Shown: in pieces, positions 49,982-59,168 of the stretch
Position numbering within the stretch: position 1 is the first letter of the stretch
Layout of the letters: each line of letters begins with the position of its first letter
NCBI GenBank assembly: GCA_014874185.1
Contig: JACWAF010000038.1
Coordinates: 36,615 to 100,614, forward strand
DNA: 64,000 nucleotides
Source of the DNA: Nitrospirota bacterium
GTDB lineage: Bacteria > Nitrospirota > Thermodesulfovibrionia > Thermodesulfovibrionales > JdFR-88
Reading direction: 5' to 3'
Notes under the pieces: generated by a model
What the model was told of the DNA's origin: nothing
The model's database searches: none
What the model saw: the letters and a program-made list of their open reading frames with translations, nothing else
Made by a program: the position numbers and the translations under genes

Positions 49982-50532
49982 AGAACCGGAACGGCTTCAC
50001 CCTCCTGGAAATACTCCTCGCCACCCTCCTTACGGCCATCGTGCTGGGGGCGGTATATTCAAGCTATTTCCTCATGGAAAAGGCCAGAGAAGGGGCGGGC
50101 GGCTCGCTACGGAGGCTCTACGAGGCGGAAAAGACCATGGACATGATGGACAGCGAGCTGGCGGCCATAGTGAACTCGGTCACGGTCACGGACAGGGAAT
50201 ACTACGGCAAGGAGACCTCCGGGCTCTCCTTCGGGGGCTTTTCTCCCAAACGGGGGATAATATCCGCCGTGAGCTACTCCGTGCTGGAAGAAAAGGGCAG
50301 GCTCTCCCTTCAGAAGGAGATTGCCTGGCCTGGCGGCCGCGTCAGCAAGGGGGTGCTTCTGGACGATATAGATGAATTCATGGTCGAGGCCTATTCAGGC
50401 GGAAAATGGGTGAAGACGTTTCAGTCCAATTCCGCTCCGGACGCGGTAAGGGTGACACTGAAGTTCACCTTCAAGGGGCGGCCTGTCACGCTCAGCGATA
50501 CCGTGGTGCCCAGGATAGGGAAGAGCCTGTGA
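49978..50532 (+). CDS. gspJ: Type II secretion pseudopilin GspJ
   Basis: 184 residues from GTG 49978, which overlaps the gspI stop. Leader VKNRNG, then FTLLEILLATLLTAIVLGAV; the C-terminal domain has DDIDEFMVEAYSGGKWVKTF and PDAVRVTLKF, typical of GspJ. Tip pseudopilin. Its stop overlaps the gspK GTG. Confidence 0.9.
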   Translation: MKNRNGFTLLEILLATLLTAIVLGAVYSSYFLMEKAREGAGGSLRRLYEAEKTMDMMDSELAAIVNSVTVTDREYYGKETSGLSFGGFSPKRGIISAVSYSVLEEKGRLSLQKEIAWPGGRVSKGVLLDDIDEFMVEAYSGGKWVKTFQSNSAPDAVRVTLKFTFKGRPVTLSDTVVPRIGKSL

Positions 50533-51386
50533 GCGCGTTCAGGGAGCGGAACGGCTTTGTCCTGATAATCGTGCTCCTGATCCTTGCCATCCTCGTCACG
50601 GTGGCCGTGGAGTTCGCCCACGGCGTTTACGTGGACGCGAGCGGGCTTAACAACGAGAGGATAATGGAGTCGCTCTCGCTGGAGGCGTCTTCCCTTGTGA
50701 ACTCATCGGGGGGTTACATAAGGCAGGGGATAAGCCAGGGGATCATAGACCCCACCGCGCCCGAGATGGAGATTCCAATTGGGGACGGCGTAAAGGTATA
50801 CTTTAAAGTTGTGGACGAGAGCGGGAAATTCAACGTGAACAGCCTGGTCTTCCAGAACGGGAAACTGAACAGCGACGCATACGACTCTTTCAAGAGGCTT
50901 CTGAGGGCATTGAAGCTGGACGAGGGCATTGCGGACAGGACGGCGGCCTGGATAAACCCGGCGCTGGGCACCTCGGAAGAGGCAAAATACGCCAAAGGGG
51001 GGCCGATCAGCAGCCCCGAGGAGATGCGCCTCTTTTTAGACCAGGCGTCTTTTGATAGACTTGAACCCTATGTCACCGTCTTCGGGGACGGCCTTGTGAA
51101 CATCAACACGGCCGATGTGCCGGTCCTGATGAGCCTCTCCGATGAGGTAACGGAGGACATGGCGGACAGGATAATCACTTACCGGAAGCTCGATCAGTTC
51201 AAGAGCCCCGGGGAGCTTTCAAAAGTTGCCGGCTTCGAGGGCCTGGCGCTCCAGCTCATGCCGAAGATAACCGCCTCCAGTTCGGCTTACCGCCTTGTGG
51301 CCAGGGCCGAGCAGGAGGGCATTATCCGCATCATCGACAGCGTCGTGGACGCAAGCGGAAGAATAGTTTACTGGAGGGAGTACTAA
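50529..51386 (+). CDS. gspK: Type II secretion pseudopilin GspK
   Basis: 285 residues from GTG 50529. Leader VSAFRERNG then FVLIIVLLILAILVTVAVEF; there is no Glu at +5, as expected for GspK, which caps the tip. The large alpha-helical domain follows (FKRLLRALKLDEGIADRTAAWI; INTADVPVLMSLSDEV; FKSPGELSKVAGFEG, helix-hairpin-helix-like). Confidence 0.92.
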   Translation: MSAFRERNGFVLIIVLLILAILVTVAVEFAHGVYVDASGLNNERIMESLSLEASSLVNSSGGYIRQGISQGIIDPTAPEMEIPIGDGVKVYFKVVDESGKFNVNSLVFQNGKLNSDAYDSFKRLLRALKLDEGIADRTAAWINPALGTSEEAKYAKGGPISSPEEMRLFLDQASFDRLEPYVTVFGDGLVNINTADVPVLMSLSDEVTEDMADRIITYRKLDQFKSPGELSKVAGFEGLALQLMPKITASSSAYRLVARAEQEGIIRIIDSVVDASGRIVYWREY

Positions 51387-51389
51387 ACG

Positions 51390-52439
51390 ATGACCGGGTT
51401 TTTTGACCTCCTGGACCCAAGGCACGGGACCCTTTACCTCTTCGAAGGCGAAAGGCTTGAGGGCGAGCTGGAGTTCACCGTCGAGGCCGGGGCGCTGTCC
51501 TTTAAAGAGGCATTGCCCCGGATGAGCGAGTCCTGTCTGAGCCTGCCCCTGTCGATGCTGGACTTCCGTTTTCTCGAATTCCCCTTCGGCGAGCCGGAGA
51601 AGATAAGGCAGGCCGTGCCCTTCGAACTGGAGGGAATCGTGCTGAAGGAGATGGGCCAGATAGTCTTCGATATCGTCCCGGCGGGGACTTCCGGGGAAAG
51701 GCACAGGGTGCTTGCCGCCTATGCGGACAAGCACCTTGTAAAAGGGCTTATAGAATCCCTGAAGGCGCTTGGCGCCGAGCCCAGGGTGGCCACATCCCTG
51801 GAGCTTGGGCATGTGTTCAGTTCCGGCGCTGACCTGGGCCGGGCCCTGCTTGAAAAAACAGTGCCGGAAGGCGGTGAAAGGCCCCGCATCGCCCGCCTGG
51901 AAATGGAAAAACCCGTAATAAACCTGAGGCGGGGCGAGATCGCCTATACCAAAGAGGAAGAGAAGCTGAACAGCGCCATAAAAAAGGCCGCCATTCTCGC
52001 TGGCGTTGTCATACTGATTCTGCTTCTGAAGACCGGGATGAAGATATACCTCCTGGACAGGCAGTCCGGGCAGATAGAGGCCAGGCTGAAGCGGTCATAT
52101 GCCGGGATCATGCCGGTGGCGGCATCCCAGGACTTGGACACGGCGGGGATAATAATGAAAGCCAGGCTGAAGGAACTCCGCGGAAAGGAGTCGCAGCTCA
52201 AGGGCGTAGACTCCCTGGAGATTATGAAGGCCCTCACCGAAAGCGGCGTGAAGGGCGTGGCGGTGAAGGAGATAGCAATGGACCAGGACAAGGTCCTCGT
52301 GACGGCTGATGCCCCCTCGCTTGGGGACATGGAGAACTTCAAGTCCAGCCTGCTGAAGAGGTTCAAATCGGCGGAACCCGTCGAATCGAAAACCTTGTCC
52401 GACAACACCGTGACATTCACGATGAGGGTCACTCCTTGA
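51390..52439 (+). CDS. gspL: Type II secretion protein GspL
   Basis: 349 residues. Cytoplasmic actin-like domain (~1-190; RFLEFPFGEPEKIRQAVPFEL as in PilM/GspL), a TM helix (AAILAGVVILILLLKTGM, ~197-215) and a periplasmic ferredoxin-like part. It recruits GspE to the membrane. Stop overlaps the gspM TTG start. Confidence 0.85.
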   Translation: MTGFFDLLDPRHGTLYLFEGERLEGELEFTVEAGALSFKEALPRMSESCLSLPLSMLDFRFLEFPFGEPEKIRQAVPFELEGIVLKEMGQIVFDIVPAGTSGERHRVLAAYADKHLVKGLIESLKALGAEPRVATSLELGHVFSSGADLGRALLEKTVPEGGERPRIARLEMEKPVINLRRGEIAYTKEEEKLNSAIKKAAILAGVVILILLLKTGMKIYLLDRQSGQIEARLKRSYAGIMPVAASQDLDTAGIIMKARLKELRGKESQLKGVDSLEIMKALTESGVKGVAVKEIAMDQDKVLVTADAPSLGDMENFKSSLLKRFKSAEPVESKTLSDNTVTFTMRVTP

Positions 52440-52969
52440 AGCTGGAACTGCTCAGAAAAAAACTGGAACTGAACAGGCTGGATCTGAAGGACAAGAGGCT
52501 CCTGCCCGCCGCGGCCTTCGTAGTGCTCGTAATCCTCCTGATCTTATTTTACCGGTGGGAGGCATCAGCCGAAAGAAGGCTTGCCGGCCTCAAATCGGGG
52601 GAAAAGGAGTTTTACTCCCTCAAGCAGGATTATATAAGACTGAAGGCCGCAACTGACGAGCTGGACAGGCGCGCCGCCCTGAGCCAGGGAGGGGTGGTAA
52701 AGAGCATAAACGACGTATTCGGCTCGATGGGCCTCATGTCCAAGCTTGCCAGCCTGAAGCCGATGGAGACGAAGAACGAGGACGAGTTCATTCGCGAGGA
52801 CGCCGAGATCTCGGTAAAAAATGCCGACCTTAACGAGATGCTCAACATCCTTTACAGACTTGAAAACGCCCATGCCCTCATCGCGATAAGAAACGTGGAC
52901 ATCAGGACCTCGTTCTCAGCCCCGACCGTGGACATGAGGCTCGTGATCTCAGAGTACAGAAAGAAATGA
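52436..52969 (+). CDS. gspM: Type II secretion protein GspM
   Basis: 177 residues from TTG 52436 (TTGA overlap with gspL). Cytoplasmic ~22 residues, TM helix (LLPAAAFVVLVILLILFY), coiled coil, and a small periplasmic ferredoxin-like domain of the GspM/PilO type (DEFIREDAEISVKNADLNEM). Stabilises GspL. A rare TTG start in a coupled position. Confidence 0.82.
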   Translation: MKLELLRKKLELNRLDLKDKRLLPAAAFVVLVILLILFYRWEASAERRLAGLKSGEKEFYSLKQDYIRLKAATDELDRRAALSQGGVVKSINDVFGSMGLMSKLASLKPMETKNEDEFIREDAEISVKNADLNEMLNILYRLENAHALIAIRNVDIRTSFSAPTVDMRLVISEYRKK

Positions 52970-53727
52970 AGAAATGGCAGTCAGCGGCCCTTATCACGGC
53001 CGCGGCCGTGATCGTGATGCCCTTTCTTGTCTGGATATTCGCCATCCCCCCGGACATCATCCCCCGCCTGGTGGAGAGGCAGACCGCCCGGATGGGCGTT
53101 GAGGCCTCCGTGCAGGGCTTCAGAAAGGGGACATTCTTCAATTTCCGGGCCGACTCCCTCACCCTGAGCGTGAACGGGTCAGAGGTCGCGTCCTTCCATG
53201 ACCTGAAAGGCGGCCTGAACCCGCTGAAACTCTATCTGCTGAAACTGGAAGTCCCGGTCCGGGCCACCCTCGGAGGAGGAACCATTAAGGCAAAATTCCT
53301 GCGCGGCCTCTCTTCTCAGAGCCTCGATGCGCGGCTTGCGGGGGCGGACATGGGCGGGATGGCGGCCCTTAAAAACCTGATAAAAGGGAAGGTATCGGGC
53401 CAGCTGGCCTTTAGAGACAACTCAGGCACAATGAAATTCCAGATGAGCGGCATGGACGTGCCCCCGTTAGGCATCAAAAACGCCTTGGGGCTCGCCTTTT
53501 TCGGGCCGAAAGGGATCGAGCTGAAATCCGTATCGCTGGAGGGCGACGGCGTTTATGCGAAATTAAAAGGGACGATCTCAGGCGGCGCGTATAATCTTAC
53601 GGCGGAAGTGATGCCGGACAACAACGCGCCCGGCGCCGAACTTCTGAAAATGGCCCTCGCGCAGTACGAGTCCTCTCCGGGGTATTATGTCATCCTCGTT
53701 TCGGGACGGCTTCAACCGCAGCCCTGA
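52966..53727 (+). CDS. gspN: Type II secretion protein GspN
   Basis: 253 residues. N-terminal TM/signal anchor (ALITAAAVIVMPFLVWIFA), then an all-beta periplasmic domain with AsmA-like texture (GTFFNFRADSLTLSVNGSEV; GTMKFQMSGMDVPPLG). This fits the TIGR04411-type GspN of non-enterobacterial T2SS. ATGA overlap with gspM. Its 3' end overlaps the convergent nrnA by 38 bases. Confidence 0.8.
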   Translation: MKKWQSAALITAAAVIVMPFLVWIFAIPPDIIPRLVERQTARMGVEASVQGFRKGTFFNFRADSLTLSVNGSEVASFHDLKGGLNPLKLYLLKLEVPVRATLGGGTIKAKFLRGLSSQSLDARLAGADMGGMAALKNLIKGKVSGQLAFRDNSGTMKFQMSGMDVPPLGIKNALGLAFFGPKGIELKSVSLEGDGVYAKLKGTISGGAYNLTAEVMPDNNAPGAELLKMALAQYESSPGYYVILVSGRLQPQP

Positions 53728-54646
53728 AAAAAAGCTCTTTCGCCTCGTTCAGCCCCGCATTCACCCTGAACCCGGCGGCGTTCCTGTGGCCCCCGCCGCC
53801 AAAGCCTTCGGCGATCGCGCGCACGTCGAGAATGCCTTTTGAGCGCAGGCTTGCCCGTACCATTCCGTCCTCCACCTCCATAAAAACCCCGGAGGCCCTC
53901 ATCCCCGCGATCATCCGGGGAAAAGAGGTGAAGTTGTCCGTGTCCTCGATGGTGGTCCCGGTGGCCTCCAGCATCTCTTTGGAGATGGAGATGACCGCTA
54001 TCCCGTCCCGTATGTCGAGGGTTTGAAGTGCGAGGGCAAGAAGCCTCATCCGCCCCGGCCTCCAGCTCTCGTAGACGTTCCCGGCCACAAGGGCCGGCTG
54101 GGCCCCAAGCCTTACAAGCTCAGCCGAGGCCTCCAGGGCCTCCGCCGTGGTGTTCTCATACCTGAACACGCCGGTATCGGTGGATATGGCCGTGTAGAGG
54201 TTAAGGGCCATTTCCCTTGTGATCTTCACGCCCAGTGATTTAAGAAGCTCGAATACCATCAGCCCGGCGGCGGGGGCGTGGGGCTCTACCCACACGATAT
54301 CGCCGAACCCGGCTTCGGTCTCGTGGTGGTCAATGACAAAGCCCTTCCTGAACCGCACCCCTTTAAGCGCGGCCCGGTCAGGGTTGCCGCAATCAATGAG
54401 CACGAGGGCCAGCTCCCCGGTATTTACCGGGATGCGGCAGTCCAGCCCGTGCCAGCCGGGCAGGAATTTGTAAATCTCCGGGACGGGGTCCCTGTCGTAG
54501 ACCCTGGCCTTCTTGCCAAGCTGTCTCAGGGCATCGTAGAGCGCCAGGGTGGAGCCCAGGGCGTCCCCTTCGGGGTTTATATGGGTTGCGAGGAGGAAAC
54601 CGTCTTCTTCAAGAAACGCGCGGACCAGCTCCCGCGGGGGGGTCAC
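53690..54646 (-). CDS. nrnA: DHH-family nanoRNase / pAp phosphatase NrnA
   Basis: 318 residues. DHH domain: THINPEGDALGSTLAL (motif I), LVLIDCGNPDRA (II), VIDHHE (III, the DHH-type signature) and ISTDTGVFRY (IV). C-terminal DHHA1 with GFGGGGHRNAAGFRV. Degrades short RNA oligomers and 3'-phosphoadenosine 5'-phosphate. It overlaps rbfA by four bases, completing an infB-rbfA-nrnA operon. Confidence 0.94.
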   Translation of the reverse strand: MTPPRELVRAFLEEDGFLLATHINPEGDALGSTLALYDALRQLGKKARVYDRDPVPEIYKFLPGWHGLDCRIPVNTGELALVLIDCGNPDRAALKGVRFRKGFVIDHHETEAGFGDIVWVEPHAPAAGLMVFELLKSLGVKITREMALNLYTAISTDTGVFRYENTTAEALEASAELVRLGAQPALVAGNVYESWRPGRMRLLALALQTLDIRDGIAVISISKEMLEATGTTIEDTDNFTSFPRMIAGMRASGVFMEVEDGMVRASLRSKGILDVRAIAEGFGGGGHRNAAGFRVNAGLNEAKELFFRAAVEAVPKRG

Positions 54647-54990
54647 TCGCCCTCCTTCAATTCCTTCAGGAGCTTGTCTATCCTGCTTGCGCGCTCTATC
54701 GAGGTGTCTATGCGGAATTCCACATCGGGGATTATCTTCATCCTGAGCCGTTTGGCCAGCTCGCTCCTGATGAAGCTCCTCGCGGAGTTCAGGGCATCTA
54801 AAGTCTGCTGGCGCTCTTCTTCCTTAAGGACGCTCACGTAGGCGCGGGCCAGCCTGAGGTCGTCCGTGACGGTGACGTCCATCACGGTAAGAAACCCCAG
54901 GCGCGGGTCCTTGAGCCTGCGCATGATGATGTCGGCAAGCTCTTCTTTCAGGAGGTCGGAGACCCTTTTTGATCGTTTATAGGGAAGCAT
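54643..54990 (-). CDS. rbfA: Ribosome-binding factor A
   Basis: 115 residues, KH-like fold: YKRSKRVSDLLKEELADIIMR, DPRLGFLTVMDVTVTDDLRLARAYVSV, and the C-terminal IPDVEFRIDTSIERASRI. Needed for 16S rRNA 5'-end maturation and 30S assembly. Six bases downstream of infB. Confidence 0.96.
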   Translation of the reverse strand: MLPYKRSKRVSDLLKEELADIIMRRLKDPRLGFLTVMDVTVTDDLRLARAYVSVLKEEERQQTLDALNSARSFIRSELAKRLRMKIIPDVEFRIDTSIERASRIDKLLKELKEGE

Positions 54991-54996
54991 ATCTGG

Positions 54997-57273
54997 TTAC
55001 AGCTTGGCCGCGACCTTCTCCATTACAAAGTCCTCGAAGATGTCGCCGACTTTTATATCGTTGAAGTTCTCTATCAGGATGCCGCATTCGTAGCCTGCCT
55101 GTACTTCCTTAACGTCCTCCTTGAACCTCTTCAGCGATGCCACGCGGCCCTGGTACACAACTATATTGTCCCTGATGACCCTTATTCCGTCACACGCGCG
55201 GATCATGGTGCCGTTAAGGACGTAGCAGCCGGCGATGGTGCCCAGCCTGGAGACGGCGAATGTCTGCCTCACCTCGGCCCTCCCAAGGACTTTCTCCCTT
55301 ATGGTGGGCTCCAGCATCCCCTCGAGGGCCTTCTTCACATCGTCAACGGCCTCATAGATAATGTTATAAAGCCTCAGGTCCACGCCTTCTTTTTCGGCGG
55401 TCTGCTGGGCCTTTGTCTCGGGTCTGACGTTAAAGCCCACGATAATGGCGTTCGAGGCCGCGGCAAGCATGACGTCGGATTCGTTGATGCCGCCCACGGA
55501 GGCGTGTATCACCTTGACCTTCACTTCCGCATGGGTTATGGCCTCGAAGGCGCCTTTCAGGGCCTCGACTGACCCCTGCACGTCGCCCTTTATCACTATA
55601 TTAAGGTCCTTTATCTGGCCCTCTTTTATCTTGCTGTAAAGCTCGTCAAGGGTGAGCTTCTTCATGCCTGGCACGGCCTCGGCCTGCTTCTGCTTCTGGA
55701 GCCTGGTGAGGGCTATCTGTCTTGCCTTGCGCTCGTCTTCCATGGCGGTGAAGGTATCGCCCGCGTTCGCCACAGTGCCGAACCCGATGACCTCAACCGG
55801 GGTCGATGGGCCCGCGAAATCCAGCCTTTTCCCGGTCTCGTCGTTCATGGCCCTCACCCTGCCCGCGTGCACGCCGCAGAGGAAGGCGTCGCCCACCCTC
55901 AAAGTGCCGCTCTGGACCAGAAGCGTCGCGACCGGGCCCTTGCCCTTGTCCAGCCTGGATTCTATTATTACGCCTTTGGCAAGTTTGTCCGGATTGGAAG
56001 TAAGCTCCAGCACGTCGGCCTGCAAAAGGATCATCTCCAGCAGGCTCTCGATGTTTATCCTTTTCTTGGCGGATATCTCGACGAATATGCTCTGACCGCC
56101 CCAGTCCTCGGGCATTATGCCCAGTTCGGCAAGCTCTCCCCTCACGCGCTGGGTATTGGCCTCTGGCTTGTCTATCTTGTTTACGGCCACTATGATCGGC
56201 ACGCCGGCGGCCCTGGCGTGGTTTATGGCCTCCAGGGTCTGCGGCTTCACGCCGTCGTCAGCAGCCACAACGAGGACAACTATATCGGTCACCTTCGCGC
56301 CCCTTGCGCGCAGGGTGGTAAAGGCCTCGTGGCCCGGGGTGTCCAAAAAGACTATCTCCCTGCCCGAAAGGTTTACCTTGTAAGCGCCTATGTGCTGGGT
56401 GATGCCGCCCGCCTCTTTCTCGGTAACGCGGCTTTCCCTGATGGCGTCCAGGAGCGTGGTCTTTCCGTGGTCCACGTGGCCCATGATGGTGACCACCGGC
56501 GGCCTGGGCTGGAGGTTCATGCCCTCCTCGGCCCGCATCTCCTGCTCCGGCGTGATCTCCTCTTCCGGAGAAGCGGTCTCAAGCTTTACGCCGAGGGCCT
56601 CGGAGACCAGCACGGCCGCATCGATGTCCACGGCCTGGTTGATGGTGGGCATGTAGCCCATCTCCATGAATTTCTTTATTACGTCCGAGACCTTGGCCCC
56701 TATGAGTTCGGCGAATTCCTTGACGGTGGCGCCCTCCACCAGTTTCAGGACTTTCTTCCTTGGCGCGGTGGACTGGAGCTGCGGCCGGTCGCCGCCGCTC
56801 CTGAACTGCGGCCTGGCCCCGCCCCTCGCAAACGGCCTTTTGGCCGTCCTTGGGTCATGGAATTTCCTGGGCTCTACCTTCCTCACGGCCTGAAACGCCC
56901 TCTGCATCCCAGGCTTGGCCTTGAACTTCTCCATCCGCTCGGCCTCCAGCTCTTTCTTGAAGCGCTCGGGCACCTTCAGCTCGTTCACCTCTTCCGGCAG
57001 AAGGTCCTCGGGCTTCCTGGCAGCGACAGCGGGCTTCGCTGCTTCCGGGGCGGGTTTTCCCGCAGCGGATTCAGCCTCCTTGGCGGCCGGAGCGGCAGCG
57101 CCTTTCAGCTCCGCCTTCAACTTTTCGGCCGCGTCCTCTTCGATGCTGGAAGAGGCCACCTTTCCGGTTATCCCCATCCGCTCCAGTGCGGAGATGATAT
57201 CTTTTGAGCTTACGCCCAGCTCCTTTGCCAGCTCGTGTATTCTTATCTTCTTGCTAGTGGTCTTTTTCACCAT
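54997..57273 (-). CDS. infB: Translation initiation factor IF-2
   Basis: 758 residues. N-terminal IF2 subdomain ([20 protein letters not shown]), a proline/alanine/lysine-rich linker, the G domain with GHVDHGKTT (G1), DTPGHEA (G3) and NKIDKPEA (G4), and domains II-IV ending [16 protein letters not shown]. The start at 57273 (MVKKTTSKK) is by homology; an in-frame ATG 43 codons upstream would run through the rpmB promoter region. nusA is not upstream here; infB is the first gene and diverges from rpmB. Confidence 0.96.
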   Translation of the reverse strand: MVKKTTSKKIRIHELAKELGVSSKDIISALERMGITGKVASSSIEEDAAEKLKAELKGAAAPAAKEAESAAGKPAPEAAKPAVAARKPEDLLPEEVNELKVPERFKKELEAERMEKFKAKPGMQRAFQAVRKVEPRKFHDPRTAKRPFARGGARPQFRSGGDRPQLQSTAPRKKVLKLVEGATVKEFAELIGAKVSDVIKKFMEMGYMPTINQAVDIDAAVLVSEALGVKLETASPEEEITPEQEMRAEEGMNLQPRPPVVTIMGHVDHGKTTLLDAIRESRVTEKEAGGITQHIGAYKVNLSGREIVFLDTPGHEAFTTLRARGAKVTDIVVLVVAADDGVKPQTLEAINHARAAGVPIIVAVNKIDKPEANTQRVRGELAELGIMPEDWGGQSIFVEISAKKRINIESLLEMILLQADVLELTSNPDKLAKGVIIESRLDKGKGPVATLLVQSGTLRVGDAFLCGVHAGRVRAMNDETGKRLDFAGPSTPVEVIGFGTVANAGDTFTAMEDERKARQIALTRLQKQKQAEAVPGMKKLTLDELYSKIKEGQIKDLNIVIKGDVQGSVEALKGAFEAITHAEVKVKVIHASVGGINESDVMLAAASNAIIVGFNVRPETKAQQTAEKEGVDLRLYNIIYEAVDDVKKALEGMLEPTIREKVLGRAEVRQTFAVSRLGTIAGCYVLNGTMIRACDGIRVIRDNIVVYQGRVASLKRFKEDVKEVQAGYECGILIENFNDIKVGDIFEDFVMEKVAAKL

Positions 57274-57305
57274 ATTCTTGCAGGCTTCTCCAGTAAACGC
57301 TTGTT

Positions 57306-57333
57306 TTGAACGTATTAATAATGGTATCATAAT
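57306..57333 (+). promoter_or_regulatory. Candidate promoter of rpmB
   Basis: TTGAAC (57306-57311), 16-base spacer, CATAAT (57328-57333), in the 98-base divergent infB/rpmB interval. Confidence 0.4.
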
Positions 57334-57371
57334 TGTTATCCTTTTATCAATTCGGAAGGGGGGTGCGCGAT

Positions 57372-57551
57372 TTGGCAACCTGTGAGATATGCGGCAAGGC
57401 AAAGGCCTTCGGAAACCATGTGAGCCATGCCAACAACAGAGTGAAGAAAGAGATACTGCCCAATATACAACGCAAAAAAATTACTGTAGGCGGCGTCTCG
57501 AAAAGGATTTACGTCTGCACCAGATGTCTCCGAACCGGCAATTTCAAGTAA
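57372..57551 (+). CDS. rpmB: Ribosomal protein bL28
   Basis: 59 residues from TTG 57372, with AAGGGGGG seven bases upstream. The sequence [20 protein letters not shown] is the L28 start; RRK-type basic core and [10 protein letters not shown] end follow. Two CxxC pairs mark the zinc-binding (C+) form. 50S subunit protein. The gene is often missed because the upstream frame stays open and the start is TTG. Confidence 0.95.
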   Translation: MATCEICGKAKAFGNHVSHANNRVKKEILPNIQRKKITVGGVSKRIYVCTRCLRTGNFK

Positions 57552-57552
57552 A

Positions 57553-57993
57553 ATGGAACGGATCGGCCGGGGTATGTCGGCCCTTGCCCGCGAACTCGGT
57601 CTGGAGGAGGGCATAAAGCTCGATGCCCTCTGCACATCCTGGGACGATCTCTTCGGCCAGCCGCTTTCCATCCACATCCGGCCTCATCAAATCCGCGAAT
57701 CCGTCCTCCATATGGTTGCGGACTCGCCGCTCTGGATAGAGCACATCGACTTCTACCGCACTGAGATCCTGAAAAAGCTTGCCCCCTTCGGCATCCGCGA
57801 TTTCAAGCTCAGGGCGGGGCTTCCGTCCGGGGCTTCGAAGAAGGCCAGGCCGGTCAGGGTGAAGGCCCCATTGAAACCCGTCTCCGCAAACGACCTCACC
57901 CTTATAGAAGGCGCTCTCTCAGGCACGGAGGACGAGATGCTCAGGGAGCACCTCCGCAAACTTGCCCTGAAGGCATTCGGCGCCGGGCGCTAG
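57553..57993 (+). CDS. DUF721 (DciA-like) protein
   Basis: 146 residues with the DUF721 domain at the start (WDDLFGQPLSIHIRPHQIRESVLHMVADSPLW as the core region). DciA, the best known member, loads the replicative helicase where DnaC/DnaI is missing; many DUF721 proteins are untested. The C-terminal half is basic and probably flexible. It starts one base after the rpmB stop. Confidence 0.78.
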   Translation: MERIGRGMSALARELGLEEGIKLDALCTSWDDLFGQPLSIHIRPHQIRESVLHMVADSPLWIEHIDFYRTEILKKLAPFGIRDFKLRAGLPSGASKKARPVRVKAPLKPVSANDLTLIEGALSGTEDEMLREHLRKLALKAFGAGR

Positions 57994-57998
57994 CCCAC

Positions 57999-58028
57999 TT
58001 GACAGTTCCCCCCCCGTCAGGCTATGTT
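57999..58028 (+). promoter_or_regulatory. Sigma-70 promoter of the LysM gene
   Basis: TTGACA (57999-58004), 18-base spacer, TATGTT (58023-58028); AAGGAG and the ATG follow normally. Confidence 0.55.
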
Positions 58029-58057
58029 ACTTTAATTTTATTTGGAAGGAGCCCGGG

Positions 58058-59050
58058 ATGAGAAAGAGTCTTTTGCTTTTCGCGGCGGCCCTCATCATGG
58101 CGTCATCCACAAGCCTCTATGCGCAGAAATCCGCTTCACCCGAATTCGAATACAGGGAATACACAATAAAGAAAGGCGATACCCTGTGGGGCATCTCGGA
58201 AAGGGAGCTTAAGGACAATTTCCAGTGGCCGCTCATCTGGAAGGCGAATCCGGGCGTGAAAAACCCGGACAGGATATATCCCGGCGAGAAGATAAAGATA
58301 CCGGCAAGCGCCCTGAAACAGAAAGAGGTTGCCCCGGTGCTCACTCCGGAAGAATCCCAGGCACAGCCTCCCGCCAGGCCAAAGGCCCCGGAAATTGAAA
58401 AGATAACACCGGTCAGGGAGGAATACGTATTCAGCAGGAGCGATATACTCAGGGCCCCGTTTATTGTTAAAGAAGTCCCCGAGGCAGGGGTCATTACCGC
58501 TCCCGTCGGCCAGCGCGAACTGATCACGAACCAGGACGACGTTTATATCTCCACGAAGCGGCCCGCAAACGCCGGGGAAAAATTCCTTATAGTAAGCGCG
58601 GGCAGGATAAAGCACCCGGTGACGGGCCAGGAGCTTGGATTTCTTGTTCAGCCCCTGGGCGTTCTGCAGGTAACAGAATTGAAAAACGGCCTCGTCCGCT
58701 CCACGGTAATCGCGGCCTATCACAGGATAGCGCGCGGCAACGTGCTTCTAAATTACGTGGAGCCGGAATCCCCCGCGACCAATGAGGTGAGAAAGCCGGA
58801 CGTGAACGGATACGTAATAGCCATTCAGCATGAAAGGCTTCTGGCGGCCCAGTCGGACCTCATCTTCATCGATAAGGGAAGGGACGCGGGGCTCAGGCCC
58901 GGCGACATCCTTGCGACCATAAAAGGCCCCGACCGGAACGCGGTGATACAGCTGATAAGGGTGGAGAATTCCTCCTCGACCGCCGTAATCCTGAAGAGCA
59001 ACACCCAGGTAAACCCCGGTGACGCGGTGACCGGGTTGAAAGAGGAATAG
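58058..59050 (+). CDS. Secreted LysM-domain protein
   Basis: 330 residues. Signal peptide (LLLFAAALIMASSTSLYA), one LysM peptidoglycan-binding domain at ~33-87 (EYTIKKGDTLWGISERELKD ... WKANPGVKNPDRIYPGEKI), a proline linker and a ~200-residue C-terminal region without recognised enzyme motifs. Proteins of this layout are common in delta-type and Nitrospirota-like bacteria; they are probably structural envelope proteins. No hydrolase signature is visible. Confidence 0.85.
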   Translation: MRKSLLLFAAALIMASSTSLYAQKSASPEFEYREYTIKKGDTLWGISERELKDNFQWPLIWKANPGVKNPDRIYPGEKIKIPASALKQKEVAPVLTPEESQAQPPARPKAPEIEKITPVREEYVFSRSDILRAPFIVKEVPEAGVITAPVGQRELITNQDDVYISTKRPANAGEKFLIVSAGRIKHPVTGQELGFLVQPLGVLQVTELKNGLVRSTVIAAYHRIARGNVLLNYVEPESPATNEVRKPDVNGYVIAIQHERLLAAQSDLIFIDKGRDAGLRPGDILATIKGPDRNAVIQLIRVENSSSTAVILKSNTQVNPGDAVTGLKEE

Positions 59051-59152
59051 CCCTTTCCACGTGCCGGAAGACAGAATCGCCTTCTCTATTGGATTCGGGC
59101 CGGATCGGTCCCCCTGTGCAGCCCGGAAGGCCGATTTTAAAAGGCACCGTTA

Positions 59153-59168
59153 AATTTCATTTGAAATT
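59153..59168. promoter_or_regulatory. Perfect inverted repeat at a start codon
   Basis: AATTTCA, two bases, TGAAATT, ending one base before the ATG at 59169. It could be an operator or a chance A/T palindrome. Confidence 0.3.

Noticed and set aside
55867..57207. 446-codon frame antisense to infB
   Set aside because: Shadow of IF-2; no family features.
57274..57402. N-terminal extension of IF-2
   Set aside because: Would overlap the rpmB start and its ribosome binding site; the added residues do not match IF-2.
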